Part shown: positions 25,280 through 33,988 of the stretch, piece after piece
How positions within the stretch are numbered: position 1 is the stretch's first letter
How the letters are laid out: each line of letters starts with the position of its first letter
Source of the DNA: Ectobacillus funiculus
GTDB lineage: Bacteria > Bacillota > Bacilli > Bacillales > Bacillaceae_G
DNA length: 64,000 nucleotides
Reading direction: 5' to 3' (one strand)
Assembly (NCBI RefSeq): GCF_042429435.1
Contig: NZ_JBHMAF010000193.1
Notes under the pieces: generated by a model
The model's input: the letters and a program-made list of their open reading frames with translations, nothing else
Told to the model about the DNA's origin: nothing
Database searches by the model: none
Translations under genes and position numbers: made by a program

Positions 25280-25444
25280 TTATAGCGGTAAGTTAGGGTA
25301 TACAGTATAAACAGCACTGGCCACAATCGGGTATACTACACTATAAATTCCTGAGATAGCAACTAGCACAAATAGGATGATAATAATAGCTAGTAGGAAT
25401 CCTTGTGTGTAGCTGTTATTGTCGGCAGCCTCTACTATGGTCAT
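25280..25444 (-). CDS. Small single-pass membrane protein (54 aa), YjcZ-like
   Basis: TAAGGAGGC lies eight bases ahead of the ATG at 25444, much better than an upstream start. The sequence is a short polar N-terminus (TIVEAADNNSYTQGF) and a hydrophobic helix (LLAIIIILFVLVAISGIYSVV), followed by VASAVYTVYPNLPL. The layout resembles the YjcZ group of small sporulation proteins, but the match is only general. Unknown function. Confidence 0.6.
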   Translation of the reverse strand: MTIVEAADNNSYTQGFLLAIIIILFVLVAISGIYSVVYPIVASAVYTVYPNLPL

Positions 25445-25513
25445 GGTGTATGCCTCCTTAGCCAAATATGATTATCTATACGATATGCAAAGGGACGTTG
25501 CATGTGCATAGGC

Positions 25514-25650
25514 TAAAGAAAACTTGTCGATTGGCGAGCCCTGTCTTTGGGCAAAGACAGAGGCGTAGCCCTACTTATACTTTATTCCTAAAATTTCTCG
25601 CTACGTCGAATGGTCTTCCAGTTAGAGATTTATACCTTCTTACAGTGCAA
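25514..25650 (-). repeat. Dispersed structured repeat, copy 7 (complete, minus orientation)
   Basis: Full unit on the minus strand. Its terminal hairpin arm reads GACAAG instead of GGCGAG, so that stem is weakened. Inner arms are AAATCTCT / CGAGAAATTT. It touches the end of a possible truncated minus-strand ORF. Confidence 0.93.
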
Positions 25651-25775
25651 AAGAGGCTCAAATAATCCGCTGCTTTTAGATGAATAACTGCCTTTATACG
25701 TGTTATACGGAGAAGTTCTGATTGTAGCGAAGGTTCTTCTAAACTGGACAAGTTTAATAAAGAGCGGAAATCCAT
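25651..25775 (-). pseudogene. Possible truncated minus-strand gene running into repeat copy 7
   Basis: A minus-strand frame MDFRSLLNLSSLEEPSLQSE, then LLRITRIKAVIHLKAADYL looks protein-like but loses sense where the repeat begins. No clear RBS. Could be the 5' end of a gene cut by the repeat, or chance. Confidence 0.2.
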
Positions 25776-25859
25776 AATGGAAGCAGCAGCTGTTCCATAA
25801 AGAAGAGTAATGCAAATGCAGGCAGCCTAAATCCGTTAGGTGCGGAAAGGAGACGAATT

Positions 25860-26996
25860 ATGTATAAAACAATTAGCATATTTGTTCTTATATTGTTAAC
25901 ATATTTAGCAATAAATATTTATATCGGTTGGCATGGCTTGTACGCTTTATCCTATTTTTCAGCAAATATTATTCATACTGTATATTGGGTTATATTCTTT
26001 GTGGTTGCCTTTTCCTATCTGTTCGGAAGAATCAAAGTGTTGCCAGGATCCATTCGAAGGTTCATGCAGCTCATTGGCTCCTATTATTTTGCGGTGATGG
26101 AGTTTGCCATTATTCTTTTACCTTTAGCTGACCTTGTTGCATGGTTTTTGAGAATAGCAGATGTCCCATTTAATACGTACATGCCAATTCTTATAGCCGC
26201 AGTTTCGCTTCTCTTCCTTGGTTTACTGGTTTGGGGATCTTGGAATGCATGGGTACCTATTGTGCGCACTTATGAAATTGATATTGATAAGCCAGCGGGG
26301 GATTTACAGGAACTGCGAATTGCGGTTGCATCAGATCTTCATTTAGGAAATATTGTCGAGAACCGGCACTTAACGCGGCTTGTTGAACGAGTCAAGGACA
26401 TGCAGCCTGATCTAGTACTTCTTCCAGGTGACGTGATCGATGATGTGATTGAGCCATTTATGCGAAAAGAAATGTCCAAAGTCATGAGCCAGCTGCAAGC
26501 ACCGTTTGGTATATATGCTGTGCCTGGTAATCATGATTACTACGGCGGTCATATCAAGGAGTATGTAAAGCAAATGGAGGCAATTGGCATTCGTGTTTTG
26601 CAGGACGAATCTGTGCTTATTCATGATTCCTTTTATCTTGCAGGAAGAAAGGATAAAGCAGCGGAAACAATCGATCCTGCTGGCCGGGTGAGTGTACAGG
26701 AGCTACTACAAGATTTAAATGTAACACGGCCAATTATTATGATGGATCATCAGCCTTATCACTTTGATAAAGCCGCAGCAGCTGGTGTTGACTTGTTGTT
26801 ATGCGGTCACACGCATCGCGGGCAGTTTGCTCCTAATCACTGGATTACACGCAGGGTATTTGAGCTGGACTGGGGATATATGCTAAAGGAGAAGATGCAT
26901 GTTATTGTGTCTTCCGGTTTTGGTACGTGGGGTCCGCCAATTCGGCTTGCCAGCCGCTGTGAAATACTTGAACTGATTGTACGTTTTCGTTCGTAA
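25860..26996 (+). CDS. Membrane-anchored metallophosphoesterase (YkuE/YaeI-like)
   Basis: 378 aa. Residues 1-125 hold four membrane helices; residues 150-375 are a calcineurin-type phosphoesterase with all metal motifs: SDLHLGN, PGDVIDD, PGNHDYYGG, DHQPY and CGHTHRGQ. Relatives hydrolyse phosphoesters such as UDP-2,3-diacylglucosamine or lipid-linked substrates; in Gram-positives the substrate is uncertain. RBS GGAAAGGAGACG precedes the ATG. Confidence 0.9.
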   Translation: MYKTISIFVLILLTYLAINIYIGWHGLYALSYFSANIIHTVYWVIFFVVAFSYLFGRIKVLPGSIRRFMQLIGSYYFAVMEFAIILLPLADLVAWFLRIADVPFNTYMPILIAAVSLLFLGLLVWGSWNAWVPIVRTYEIDIDKPAGDLQELRIAVASDLHLGNIVENRHLTRLVERVKDMQPDLVLLPGDVIDDVIEPFMRKEMSKVMSQLQAPFGIYAVPGNHDYYGGHIKEYVKQMEAIGIRVLQDESVLIHDSFYLAGRKDKAAETIDPAGRVSVQELLQDLNVTRPIIMMDHQPYHFDKAAAAGVDLLLCGHTHRGQFAPNHWITRRVFELDWGYMLKEKMHVIVSSGFGTWGPPIRLASRCEILELIVRFRS

Positions 26997-26999
26997 CTA

Positions 27000-27099
27000 G
27001 GCGAAGAGAGAAGCGGAGTTGCTCTTACACTTTGTTCCTAAAATTTTCCGCTACATCGAATTCGTTTCTGGTTGGAATTTTATATGCAAAAATGTAAAA
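27000..27099 (-). repeat. Dispersed structured repeat, copy 8 (no terminator end, minus orientation)
   Basis: Large hairpin plus the CAACTCCGC..CTCTCTTCGCC piece on the minus strand; the terminal hairpin is missing. On that strand it starts right at the T tract (CCTTTT) of the bidirectional terminator at 27094-27140. Confidence 0.8.
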
Positions 27100-27140
27100 G
27101 GACCGCTCCAAGTATGTATGATAAACGGAGCGGTCTTTTT
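27094..27140. terminator. Bidirectional terminator between the phosphoesterase and ppaC
   Basis: GACCGCTCC (27101-27109) pairs with GGAGCGGTC (27127-27135), with TTTTT on the plus side and TTTTAC on the minus side. It ends ppaC on the minus strand. Confidence 0.92.
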
Positions 27141-27152
27141 GATGTAATCTAA

Positions 27153-28085
27153 TTACAGCGCGTTGAATGTATCTGTTAAAACAGGAACAATTTGCTTTTT
27201 GCGTGATACAACGCCCTTCAATACAGCTGTATTGTTTGTAAGTGTTACGTTGTATGCTTTTTCTACTGCATTTGTTGCACGACCAAGAGCAAGTCCAACA
27301 GAGTCGTTTGTTAAAATATCAGTCACGACGAATAAGAATAAATCTAATCCTTTTTCTTCGATTACACGATTTAATACTGATTCGACTTCTGCTTGCTTGG
27401 AAAGAACATCATTTGTGTCAACTGCGTTAACTTGTGCGATTTCTACCTTGTAGTTGCCCATTTGGAATTCTTTTGCGTCGAGGGAGATTAATTGCTCAAC
27501 CGTTTTGTCACTCAAATCAGCGCCTGCTTTTAACATGTCTAATCCGTACTTGTCTGCATCTACACCCGCAATTTCAGCAAGCTCGCGAGCTGCTGCTACA
27601 TCTTCCTCTGTGCATGTTGGAGATTTAAAAAGTAAAGAGTCAGAAATGATAGCAGATAGCATAAGACCTGCAACTTGTTTGGAAATTTCTACGCCGCGCT
27701 CTTTGTACATTTTATTTAAAATTGTTGTTGTGCAGCCTACAGGCTCTGCGCGGTAGTATAATGGGTCGCTTGTTTCGAAGTTCGCAATGCGGTGATGGTC
27801 GATAACTTCTAATACACGAACTTGATCGATATCATCTGCACTTTGTTGGCGTTCGTTATGGTCTACTAAGATTACGTTGTTTACTTCAGCTGCAACCTTT
27901 TCCACTAAGCGAGGCGCTTCTGCTTTGAAGTAGTCTAAGGCAAATTGCGTTTCGTTGTTTACGCTGCCTAAACGGATTGGCTCTGCATCTACTCCAAGCT
28001 CCTTCTTTAATGCCGCATAAGCGATTGCGGAACAAATTGAATCTGTGTCTGGGTTTTTGTGTCCGAAAACAAGTACTTTTTCCAT
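27153..28085 (-). CDS. ppaC: Manganese-dependent inorganic pyrophosphatase
   Basis: 310 aa, family II (DHH) pyrophosphatase, which hydrolyses PPi to two phosphates in the cytoplasm. N-terminal DHH domain: FGHKNPDTDSI (His9, Asp13, Asp15 metal ligands), ILVDHNE, and VIDHHRI. C-terminal DHHA2 domain includes the SRKKQIVP motif that binds the substrate. Length and motifs are typical. RBS AAAGGAGAAT on the minus strand. Single gene with a bidirectional terminator. Confidence 0.97.
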   Translation of the reverse strand: MEKVLVFGHKNPDTDSICSAIAYAALKKELGVDAEPIRLGSVNNETQFALDYFKAEAPRLVEKVAAEVNNVILVDHNERQQSADDIDQVRVLEVIDHHRIANFETSDPLYYRAEPVGCTTTILNKMYKERGVEISKQVAGLMLSAIISDSLLFKSPTCTEEDVAAARELAEIAGVDADKYGLDMLKAGADLSDKTVEQLISLDAKEFQMGNYKVEIAQVNAVDTNDVLSKQAEVESVLNRVIEEKGLDLFLFVVTDILTNDSVGLALGRATNAVEKAYNVTLTNNTAVLKGVVSRKKQIVPVLTDTFNAL

Positions 28086-28433
28086 GTGTATTCTCCTTTA
28101 TCACTGTAAAAATCTCGCGGAAGGATATAAAATCTCCGCACCAAAACTATTTTAGCACATTTCTAGTATATTTTACCCCTGAATATTGTTAGCTGATGAA
28201 ATATCTTCTTGTAAAAGTAAATTTTAATCATTTTACAGCATTCATCGGCAATCTGATAATTTCGATAGGGGATTTTCTTGTGATCGCTCGATAAAAGGAA
28301 ATAGAACTCGATGGCAGCAGAAAAATGACGAGAGGAAATCGGTATAGATACAGAAGGAATATAGGAAATTTATGAGAAATTAATAGTTACAGGTAAGAGA
28401 TACCTGTAAGTGTCCGGAGAAGGTGGGGATAGC
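28086..28433. other. Intergenic region between divergent genes
   Basis: About 350 AT-rich bases holding the ppaC leader on the left and the upstream region of the 237-aa unknown gene on the right. A short inverted repeat ACAGGTAAGAGATACCTGT (28389-28407) lies about 26 bases before that gene and could be an operator. Confidence 0.45.
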
Positions 28434-29144
28434 ATGGAAGTTGTGAGAACGCAGCTAGAACAGAATCACACTTGCATCTTTGTTAGCTTTTCTGGTTTAA
28501 AAGCAAAACTTGCTGATGGAGCAAGAGTTGTCAAGGAGCCGCTATTGCGCGTGCTGTTAGACGAGCAGGGCGAATTACAAGAATTCGGCTTTGTAGGCAA
28601 GGCTGCGCTGCTGCAATCTAACTTTGCTGCTAAGAAGGAAGGAAAACCGGCTCCGCAGCTCTTGAAGCTGAAGCCGCCTTCGCCAATGAATACGGAAGTG
28701 GCAGGCGAAGAATTAGAGTGCATGATAACACCGATGCTTTCTATTGTTCGAAGAGACACAGCACAGGAATATGAATACATGCTCGTGCACAAAGAAAAAG
28801 AGCAGGCAACAGTACGGCGCAAAATGAAGCGCAAGAAGGCTGAGACAATGAAAGTCACAGAACAGCTATTGTTCATTGTTCCGAAGACGGGTGAGAAAGG
28901 AAACCGAAAAGGACAGGAGAAAGCTGTGAAACGAATTATGACAAGAATTGCCCGAGTGGATCACAAGAAGAAGCAAAACAACATATATGTAGCTCGTGAA
29001 AAATTGAAGGATACTCCAATTAGGGTGCTTAAGATGAGGCTGTTCGAAGAAAACGCTTGGCTTGGTACGGTTTCTTTACGCTTTCTTGGTCCAGGTGATT
29101 GGAAATTTCCGCTTCCGCGTGCAGAGCCGAGTGCATCGAAATAA
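28434..29144 (+). CDS. Hypothetical protein (236 aa), lysine-rich
   Basis: Start at ATG 28434 behind GAGAAGGTGGGG; the earlier start at 28410 has no RBS. Soluble, no signal or membrane segment. The middle (about residues 120-190) is strongly basic (RRKMKRKKAETMKV, RKGQEKAVKRIMTRIARVDHKKKQNN), suggesting nucleic-acid contact. The two flanking parts have alternating hydrophobic strands (CIFVSFSGLKAKL, WLGTVSLRFLGPGDWKF). I do not recognise the family. Confidence 0.7.
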   Translation: MEVVRTQLEQNHTCIFVSFSGLKAKLADGARVVKEPLLRVLLDEQGELQEFGFVGKAALLQSNFAAKKEGKPAPQLLKLKPPSPMNTEVAGEELECMITPMLSIVRRDTAQEYEYMLVHKEKEQATVRRKMKRKKAETMKVTEQLLFIVPKTGEKGNRKGQEKAVKRIMTRIARVDHKKKQNNIYVAREKLKDTPIRVLKMRLFEENAWLGTVSLRFLGPGDWKFPLPRAEPSASK

Positions 29145-29372
29145 ATCATAATCCATTTTAAGGAGGGGAGCTTATCTTTTATTTGAGAATAAGATCCGTA
29201 GGGGATCTTCTATAGATAAGAGAAACAATGAAGGGAGGAATAAAGAAATTTCTTTTATGTTAGCTGCGCACATAGGCGCGGCTTTTTGTTTTGTGTTCAA
29301 AACGTGGCACGTGTTACTTGGGATAGGAACATGATATGATAGCTAAGAATTATTTTAAATGGAGGCTATAAA

Positions 29373-30092
29373 ATGAAAATTGACGTGTGGTCTGATTTTG
29401 TATGTCCATTCTGTTATATTGGAAAACGCCGTTTTGAGCAAGCGCTGGCGAAATTCCCTCATCAAAATCAGGTAGAAGTGATATACCGTAGCTTTGAGCT
29501 TGATCCGCATGCTGATCGTGATAGTAAGCATGATACGCATGAAATGCTTGCTGCGAAATACGGGATGAGCTATGAACAAGCACAAGCAATGACAAATAAT
29601 GTTGCGCAGCAAGCAGCAGGAGTTGGATTGACCTTTCACTTTCATACAGCGATTCAGACGAACACATTTGATGCACATCGCCTTATGTATTTCGCGGCCC
29701 ATCACGGAAAGATGCATGAAATGACAGAGCGGCTATTACGAGCTCATTTTACTGATTCACAACATATTGGCAATCATAAAATATTGGTGGCTTTGGCTAA
29801 AGAAATTGGTTTAGATCCAAATGAAACTGCCAATATGTTAGCTGGAGAGGAGTACGCAGAAGAAGTGCGCAAGGATGAGCAGGAAGCGAGAACGATTGGT
29901 GTCCAAGGTGTTCCGTTCTTTGTCATAAATCGAAAATACGCAATTTCCGGCGCGCAGCCAAGCGAGGTGTTCTTATCAGCATTAGAAAAAGCTTGGAACG
30001 AAGAACAGCCCCTTACGATTTTGCATGATTCTGCGGGTGATGGATGTACTGACATAGCATGTGCACCTAACAGTGAAAACGAAGCAAAATAA
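29373..30092 (+). CDS. DsbA-family (FrnE-like) oxidoreductase
   Basis: 239 aa with a thioredoxin fold interrupted by a helical domain. Active-site CPFC at residues 11-14 (SDFVCPFCYIG) and the cis-Pro motif GVQGVPFFVIN. No signal peptide, so cytoplasmic like FrnE, which handles disulfide isomerisation or stress responses. The short Cys-containing tail (GDGCTDIACAP) is uncommon and might bind metal. RBS GGAGG precedes the ATG. Confidence 0.93.
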   Translation: MKIDVWSDFVCPFCYIGKRRFEQALAKFPHQNQVEVIYRSFELDPHADRDSKHDTHEMLAAKYGMSYEQAQAMTNNVAQQAAGVGLTFHFHTAIQTNTFDAHRLMYFAAHHGKMHEMTERLLRAHFTDSQHIGNHKILVALAKEIGLDPNETANMLAGEEYAEEVRKDEQEARTIGVQGVPFFVINRKYAISGAQPSEVFLSALEKAWNEEQPLTILHDSAGDGCTDIACAPNSENEAK

Positions 30093-30141
30093 AAAATAAC
30101 AAAGAAGGCTCCACTGTCTAATACAGCTGAGGTCTTTTTTG

Positions 30142-30274
30142 TTTACACTTTAAGTATAAATTTATAGCAGGAAGCCCATTCGACGTAGCGAGAAATTTTA
30201 GGAATAAAAAGTATAAGGGCAACTATGTCTCTGTCTTCGCAGGGGGCAGGGCTCGCCAATCGGCGAGTTTTCTT
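30142..30274 (+). repeat. Dispersed structured repeat, copy 9 (complete)
   Basis: Full unit ending CTCGCC-AATC-GGCGAG then TTTTCTTC. It starts straight after a TTTTTT tract downstream of the FrnE-like gene (30132-30141), where a weak GGCTC..AGGTC hairpin may be that gene's terminator. Confidence 0.93.
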
Positions 30275-30361
30275 CAGGGGATGCTTTGTTCTTTCTTTAC
30301 ACAAGCTTCATTTTTTATGGTATTATAAGGAACAAACATCGAACAAAGACAAGGGGGGCTG

Positions 30362-31042
30362 ATGATGACTCTTCCATTTTTTGCGAAACTATTGATTTCT
30401 CTTTTCCTTGGTTTATTCATCGGTCTTGATAGGCAGCTAAAGAATAAACCGCTTGGAGTGAAAACAAGCATGGTTATCTCTGTGGCAAGCTGCTTAATCA
30501 CAATTGTTTCGATTCAGTCGGTTGCTAAATATTCCGTGCCAGGGCATACGAATATGGATCCAATGCGTCTTGCTGCACAAATTGTTAGTGGAGTTGGTTT
30601 CTTAGGAGCAGGTGTAATTTTAAGGAGAAGCAATGATGTAATTTCAGGTTTGACGACTGCTTCCATGGTTTGGGCAGCTTCGGCTTTAGGAATCGCCGTA
30701 GGAGCGGGTTTTTATTTAGAAGCTGTTGTCGCTATGCTGCTTATTATTCTTGCCATTAACGTATTTCCATTTGTTATCAAGCGAGTCGGTCCTAGCTCTT
30801 TAAGACAGAAGGATTTGTCCCTTAAACTGATTGTGAACGAGAGCCAAGACTTAAATGAAATTTTTAAGCAAATCAAGAAACTACATATCCAGGTGAAGCG
30901 TGTCAAAGTGAAGGATGTAAAGGATGGTCAGCGGCAGTTGGAGATGGTAATTCTCGCTGCGGAAAATCTGTATACAACGGATATATATAGTTCCTTAAAG
31001 GAATTGAACGAAATTGTATCGGTTGATGTTGAAAGCAGGTAA
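30362..31042 (+). CDS. MgtC/SapB-family membrane protein
   Basis: 226 aa. Residues 5-140 are the MgtC membrane domain: LFIGLDRQLKNKPLGVKTSM, QIVSGVGFLGAGVILR and GLTTASMVWAASALGIAVGAGFY, all conserved. Residues 150-226 form a cytoplasmic ACT-like domain. MgtC proteins are linked to magnesium and acid homeostasis; Bacillus homologues are of uncertain role. RBS AAGGGGGG. Confidence 0.93.
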   Translation: MMTLPFFAKLLISLFLGLFIGLDRQLKNKPLGVKTSMVISVASCLITIVSIQSVAKYSVPGHTNMDPMRLAAQIVSGVGFLGAGVILRRSNDVISGLTTASMVWAASALGIAVGAGFYLEAVVAMLLIILAINVFPFVIKRVGPSSLRQKDLSLKLIVNESQDLNEIFKQIKKLHIQVKRVKVKDVKDGQRQLEMVILAAENLYTTDIYSSLKELNEIVSVDVESR

Positions 31043-31045
31043 ATT

Positions 31046-31075
31046 TGCATGATTTTTATGTTTGCGGTCAAACTA
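31046..31075 (+). promoter_or_regulatory. Sigma-G-like promoter of the 50-aa SASP-like gene
   Basis: TGCATG, a 17-base spacer, then CAAACTA. The -35 matches TGMATR fully and the -10 is one base from CATACTA. It starts 56 bases ahead of the -10-driven gene's ATG region and overlaps nothing coding. Confidence 0.6.
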
Positions 31076-31130
31076 TGAGCGGAGAAGGGAGCAGTGGCTA
31101 TTTCTCCAATTGTGCTCAGGAGGCCAAAAC

Positions 31131-31283
31131 ATGGGAAAAGATAAAGCATCTAAAAACAATCGAATTCATGCAAACCTCAACACAGAGTATTCTAGGGAGT
31201 TCAGTGCACAAGCTACAAATAATGGAAAGCAAAAGTATCAAGATACACCGAATCATCAAAATGCTGGAAAACAGCAAGGATAG
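31131..31283 (+). CDS. Small spore protein, gamma-type SASP-like (50 aa)
   Basis: CAGGAGG lies eight bases before ATG 31131. The 50-aa product is hydrophilic, Asn/Gln/Lys-rich and free of Cys and Trp: MGKDKASKNNRIHANLNTEY, SREFSAQATNN, ending AGKQQG. The EYSREFSAQA motif resembles the EFA-ET motif of gamma-type SASPs, and the convergent gene at 31363 encodes a similar protein. A sigma-G-type promoter supports forespore expression. Gamma SASPs are amino-acid stores degraded by the Gpr protease on germination. Confidence 0.65.
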   Translation: MGKDKASKNNRIHANLNTEYSREFSAQATNNGKQKYQDTPNHQNAGKQQG

Positions 31284-31290
31284 TATATTG

Positions 31291-31325
31291 GAAATCCCCG
31301 CTTTAAGGAGCGGGGATTTTTTTGT
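31291..31325. terminator. Bidirectional terminator between two SASP-like genes
   Basis: AAATCCCCGCT pairs with AGCGGGGATTT with a five-base loop, followed by seven T on the plus strand. Confidence 0.93.
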
Positions 31326-31362
31326 ATTACAAGATATGTTGGCTATGTTCTCTGCTTCTACA

Positions 31363-31518
31363 CTATTGCTGTTTATTCGCATTTTGTTTTTTACTTGTAT
31401 TTCCAGCAGCTCTCATAGCTGACTTTGGATCCGTTTCTGTGGAGAATTCATATTTGCTACTAGAGGTTGCATCTGCATTTTGGTTAATCTTTCCCTCTTG
31501 AAAATACTTTTTAGCCAT
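31363..31518 (-). CDS. Gamma-type small acid-soluble spore protein
   Basis: 51 aa on the minus strand with AAAGGAGGGC ahead of the ATG. MAKKYFQEGKINQNADATSS, SKYEFSTETDPKSAMRAAGN and ending KKQNANKQQ fit gamma-type SASPs: YEFSTETD matches the EF-ET core, and the tail is rich in Gln and Asn. Such proteins do not bind DNA; they are an amino-acid reserve of the dormant spore. An exact sigma-G -10 lies upstream. Too short for many gene finders. Confidence 0.8.
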   Translation of the reverse strand: MAKKYFQEGKINQNADATSSSKYEFSTETDPKSAMRAAGNTSKKQNANKQQ

Positions 31519-31576
31519 AGTGGTTTGCCCTCCTTTTAACAGCTATTGCAAGCAAATGAGGATTGCTCACATTTTT

Positions 31577-31583
31577 TAGTATG
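31577..31583 (-). promoter_or_regulatory. Sigma-G -10 box (CATACTA) for the gamma-SASP gene
   Basis: Exact CATACTA on the minus strand, 58 bases before the ATG. The -35 is weak (TAATGA or CTAATG at 16-17 bp). Confidence 0.5.
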
Positions 31584-31752
31584 GATTGTTCAGTGCTTTT
31601 CATTAGTCCAATTGGCGATTTTATGGATTATTTCTTTGTAAAAAGTTTGATGGCTTATCTGATATTTTCAAACGCCCCAGAAAAACTGTGGTATAATACA
31701 ATATATTGAAAACATGTAGTCTTGACATATATACAATAGGAGTGAAAGGGAG

Positions 31753-32748
31753 ATGTTGCAACAAATAAATCGGCAGTTGGAAAAGTGTATGCCGGCTATA
31801 ACTCCCATTAGTGTAATAATAGGAGTTATCTTGACGGATAGCTTTAAGTCTTACTCCTATTTAGTCCCATGGATTTTTGCCTTTATGACTTTTGCTGGCA
31901 GTTTAAGTTCCAATTTCAAATCTCTGCGGCAAGTGATTTCCCACCCTTTGCCTATGCTAACAGCACTGCTTATTTTACATGTCATTATGCCTGCTTGGGC
32001 TTGGGGAATTGGTCACCTTATCTTTAGCAAGGATATGTTTACCGTTACAGGACTTATTTTAGCGGTTATGATCCCAACAGGAATTACAAGCTTTATTTGG
32101 ATTTCTATTTACAAAGGAAACATAGCCCTAGCTCTTTCTCTTATTTTAATTGACACATTTCTTTCTCCCTTTATTGTGCCATACAGCCTTTCGCTATTTG
32201 TCGGGGAGAAGATTGTAATGGATGTGTTTGGAATGATGAAAGGGTTATTTGGAATGGTGGTTATCCCTTCCGTTTTGGGGATGTTTTTGAACGAGCTTAC
32301 TGCGGGGAAGGTAAAAGAAACATTGGGAACAAAATTAGCTCCTGTTTCTAAAGTCGGCCTGGCTGCCGTTGTAATGATTAATAGCTCTATTATTGCCCCG
32401 CATCTATCTCATATAGATGGTAAGCTCATTTTAATTGCTGTTGTTGTGTTCGGTATTGCTTCTTCAGGCTATTTATTTTCTTGGCTAATTAGCAGCCTTT
32501 TTAAGTGGGGGCGAGATGATACTGTGACACTCGTATTTACTGGCGGTATGAGGAATATTAGTGCGGGTGCTGTTTTGGCTGTATCCTATTTCCCGGCCCC
32601 TGTAGCTGTGCCAGTTGTAATTGGGATGTTATTTCAGCAGGTGTTAGCTTCCTTGTATGGTTATATGATTCATAAAGTGTATGCGAAAAAGGATCTTAAA
32701 AATAGCATGGTAACGGAGTATATACCAAAGAAACAGGTACAGCAGTAA
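31753..32748 (+). CDS. Bile acid:sodium symporter (BASS/SBF) family transporter
   Basis: 331 aa, nine to ten membrane helices. Family features: PWIFAFMTFAGSL, VMIPTGITSFIWISIYKGN, and TGGMRNISAGAVLAVSYF near residue 255 with the Asn-rich crossover region of sodium-coupled members. RBS AGTGAAAGGGAG is present. Relatives carry organic acids such as pantoate or pyruvate; the substrate here is unknown. Single gene followed by its own terminator. Confidence 0.9.
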   Translation: MLQQINRQLEKCMPAITPISVIIGVILTDSFKSYSYLVPWIFAFMTFAGSLSSNFKSLRQVISHPLPMLTALLILHVIMPAWAWGIGHLIFSKDMFTVTGLILAVMIPTGITSFIWISIYKGNIALALSLILIDTFLSPFIVPYSLSLFVGEKIVMDVFGMMKGLFGMVVIPSVLGMFLNELTAGKVKETLGTKLAPVSKVGLAAVVMINSSIIAPHLSHIDGKLILIAVVVFGIASSGYLFSWLISSLFKWGRDDTVTLVFTGGMRNISAGAVLAVSYFPAPVAVPVVIGMLFQQVLASLYGYMIHKVYAKKDLKNSMVTEYIPKKQVQQ

Positions 32749-32749
32749 T

Positions 32750-32798
32750 AAAGAAGCGAAATGGGCAGTATAAGCCTATTTCACTTCTTTATTTTTTT
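32750..32798 (+). terminator. Rho-independent terminator after the BASS transporter gene
   Basis: AAAGAAG-GAAAT-GGC arms pair with GCC-ATTTC-CTTCTTT, then ATTTTTTT. It may also serve ansA on the other strand. Confidence 0.88.
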
Positions 32799-32810
32799 AA
32801 GAAATTTTCT

Positions 32811-33815
32811 TTAATCTTCCTTTTCAGAATCGGTGGAGCGGTCCCAAGCGATTGGAGATTCCATTATTTGTTTTACATTTGCTATATCTGTTGTTTTTCC
32901 GAGTGTCCACATGAGCTTTGTGACAATTGCCTCTGTGTTCATATCACCTGATAAGATTACATTATAGTGAGCTACTTTTCTTCCTACCTCGTATAAGCAT
33001 AAATCTTCGCCTTCTTCTAAGCATTGCGTCGTAATTACGACCGAAATGCCAGCTTCTGTTAAATCCTTTATTTTTGGCAACAAGCTTCGGTTTTCAAAGG
33101 GTAACCCTCCATTTCCGAAGCTCTCGATAATAACACCTTTGTACATTTTCTTGATAAAATCAAACACTTCAGGCTTCATTCCCGGATATAATTTCATTAA
33201 AAATACATCAGGACAAAGGCTGGCGTTAAGTGCAAACGGACTTTGAGTTTGTGCCGGCTTCCAGCTATATGCAACATCATTTCCGCTTATATATGCGACA
33301 TATGGATGATTAATACTTTCAAAGGCATCATAGCTCTTCGTTCTCATTTTTACAGCCCTTGTCCCAATAATAACCCGGCCGTCGAATACTACAAAGACAC
33401 CGCCAATATCTTCGCTTGCAAACCGAAGCGCATCTGCAACATTCTTTTTCGCATCCGTCTTCTTAAAACTAATTGGAACCTGCGAACCTGTAATGACAAC
33501 AGGCTTTTGTAAGTTTGTTAGCATGTAAGATAACGCAGCGGATGTATAGCCTAGTGTATCCGTCCCATGGGTAATCACAAATCCATCATACTGCTCATAA
33601 TGCTCTGCAATGGCTTGTGCCATTTGAATCCAATGCTCCGGCTGCATGTTTGTACTATCGCGATTCATCAGGATTTTGCAATCTACCTGGATAGTTTGAG
33701 GAGTATTTTCAAAATGATGTAACAGTTCCTCAGCAGACAATCCTGGAGCCAGCCCTTCATTGCTTTCTATAGATGCTATTGTTCCTCCCGTTGCAAGTAA
33801 TAATAATTTCTTCAT
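32811..33815 (-). CDS. ansA: L-asparaginase (type I, cytoplasmic)
   Basis: 334 aa. Both catalytic threonine motifs are present: LLATGGTIAS (Thr12) and FVITHGTDTLGYTS with the Thr-Asp-Lys relay (TGSQVPISFKKTD nearby). It hydrolyses asparagine to aspartate and ammonia. No signal peptide, so cytoplasmic. The divergent XRE regulator at 33989 matches the ansR-ansA arrangement of B. subtilis, though no aspartase gene follows here. Confidence 0.95.
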   Translation of the reverse strand: MKKLLLLATGGTIASIESNEGLAPGLSAEELLHHFENTPQTIQVDCKILMNRDSTNMQPEHWIQMAQAIAEHYEQYDGFVITHGTDTLGYTSAALSYMLTNLQKPVVITGSQVPISFKKTDAKKNVADALRFASEDIGGVFVVFDGRVIIGTRAVKMRTKSYDAFESINHPYVAYISGNDVAYSWKPAQTQSPFALNASLCPDVFLMKLYPGMKPEVFDFIKKMYKGVIIESFGNGGLPFENRSLLPKIKDLTEAGISVVITTQCLEEGEDLCLYEVGRKVAHYNVILSGDMNTEAIVTKLMWTLGKTTDIANVKQIMESPIAWDRSTDSEKED

Positions 33816-33988
33816 GATTAACCCCTCTATTTATATTTTCGTGCGCAATTTGCGTATTTATATGGAATATTATAAAATCAAAAGGCTTAAAAAAGCAACT
33901 ATTGTATTCAAAATGCGTACATTTATCTTTCTTATTATTTTCCTGCGTGTTATAATCAGGAAAAATTAGTATGGGGAGCAGGAACAGA

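Noticed and set aside
25468..25665. Plus-strand 65-aa frame across repeat copy 7
   Set aside because: It consists mostly of repeat sequence; similar frames appear in copies 12 and 20-21, so it reflects the repeat and not a gene.
28466..28876. Minus-strand frame (136 aa) inside the 236-aa unknown gene
   Set aside because: The plus-strand frame has a good RBS and balanced composition; the antisense frame is Ser/Cys-rich as expected for a shadow.
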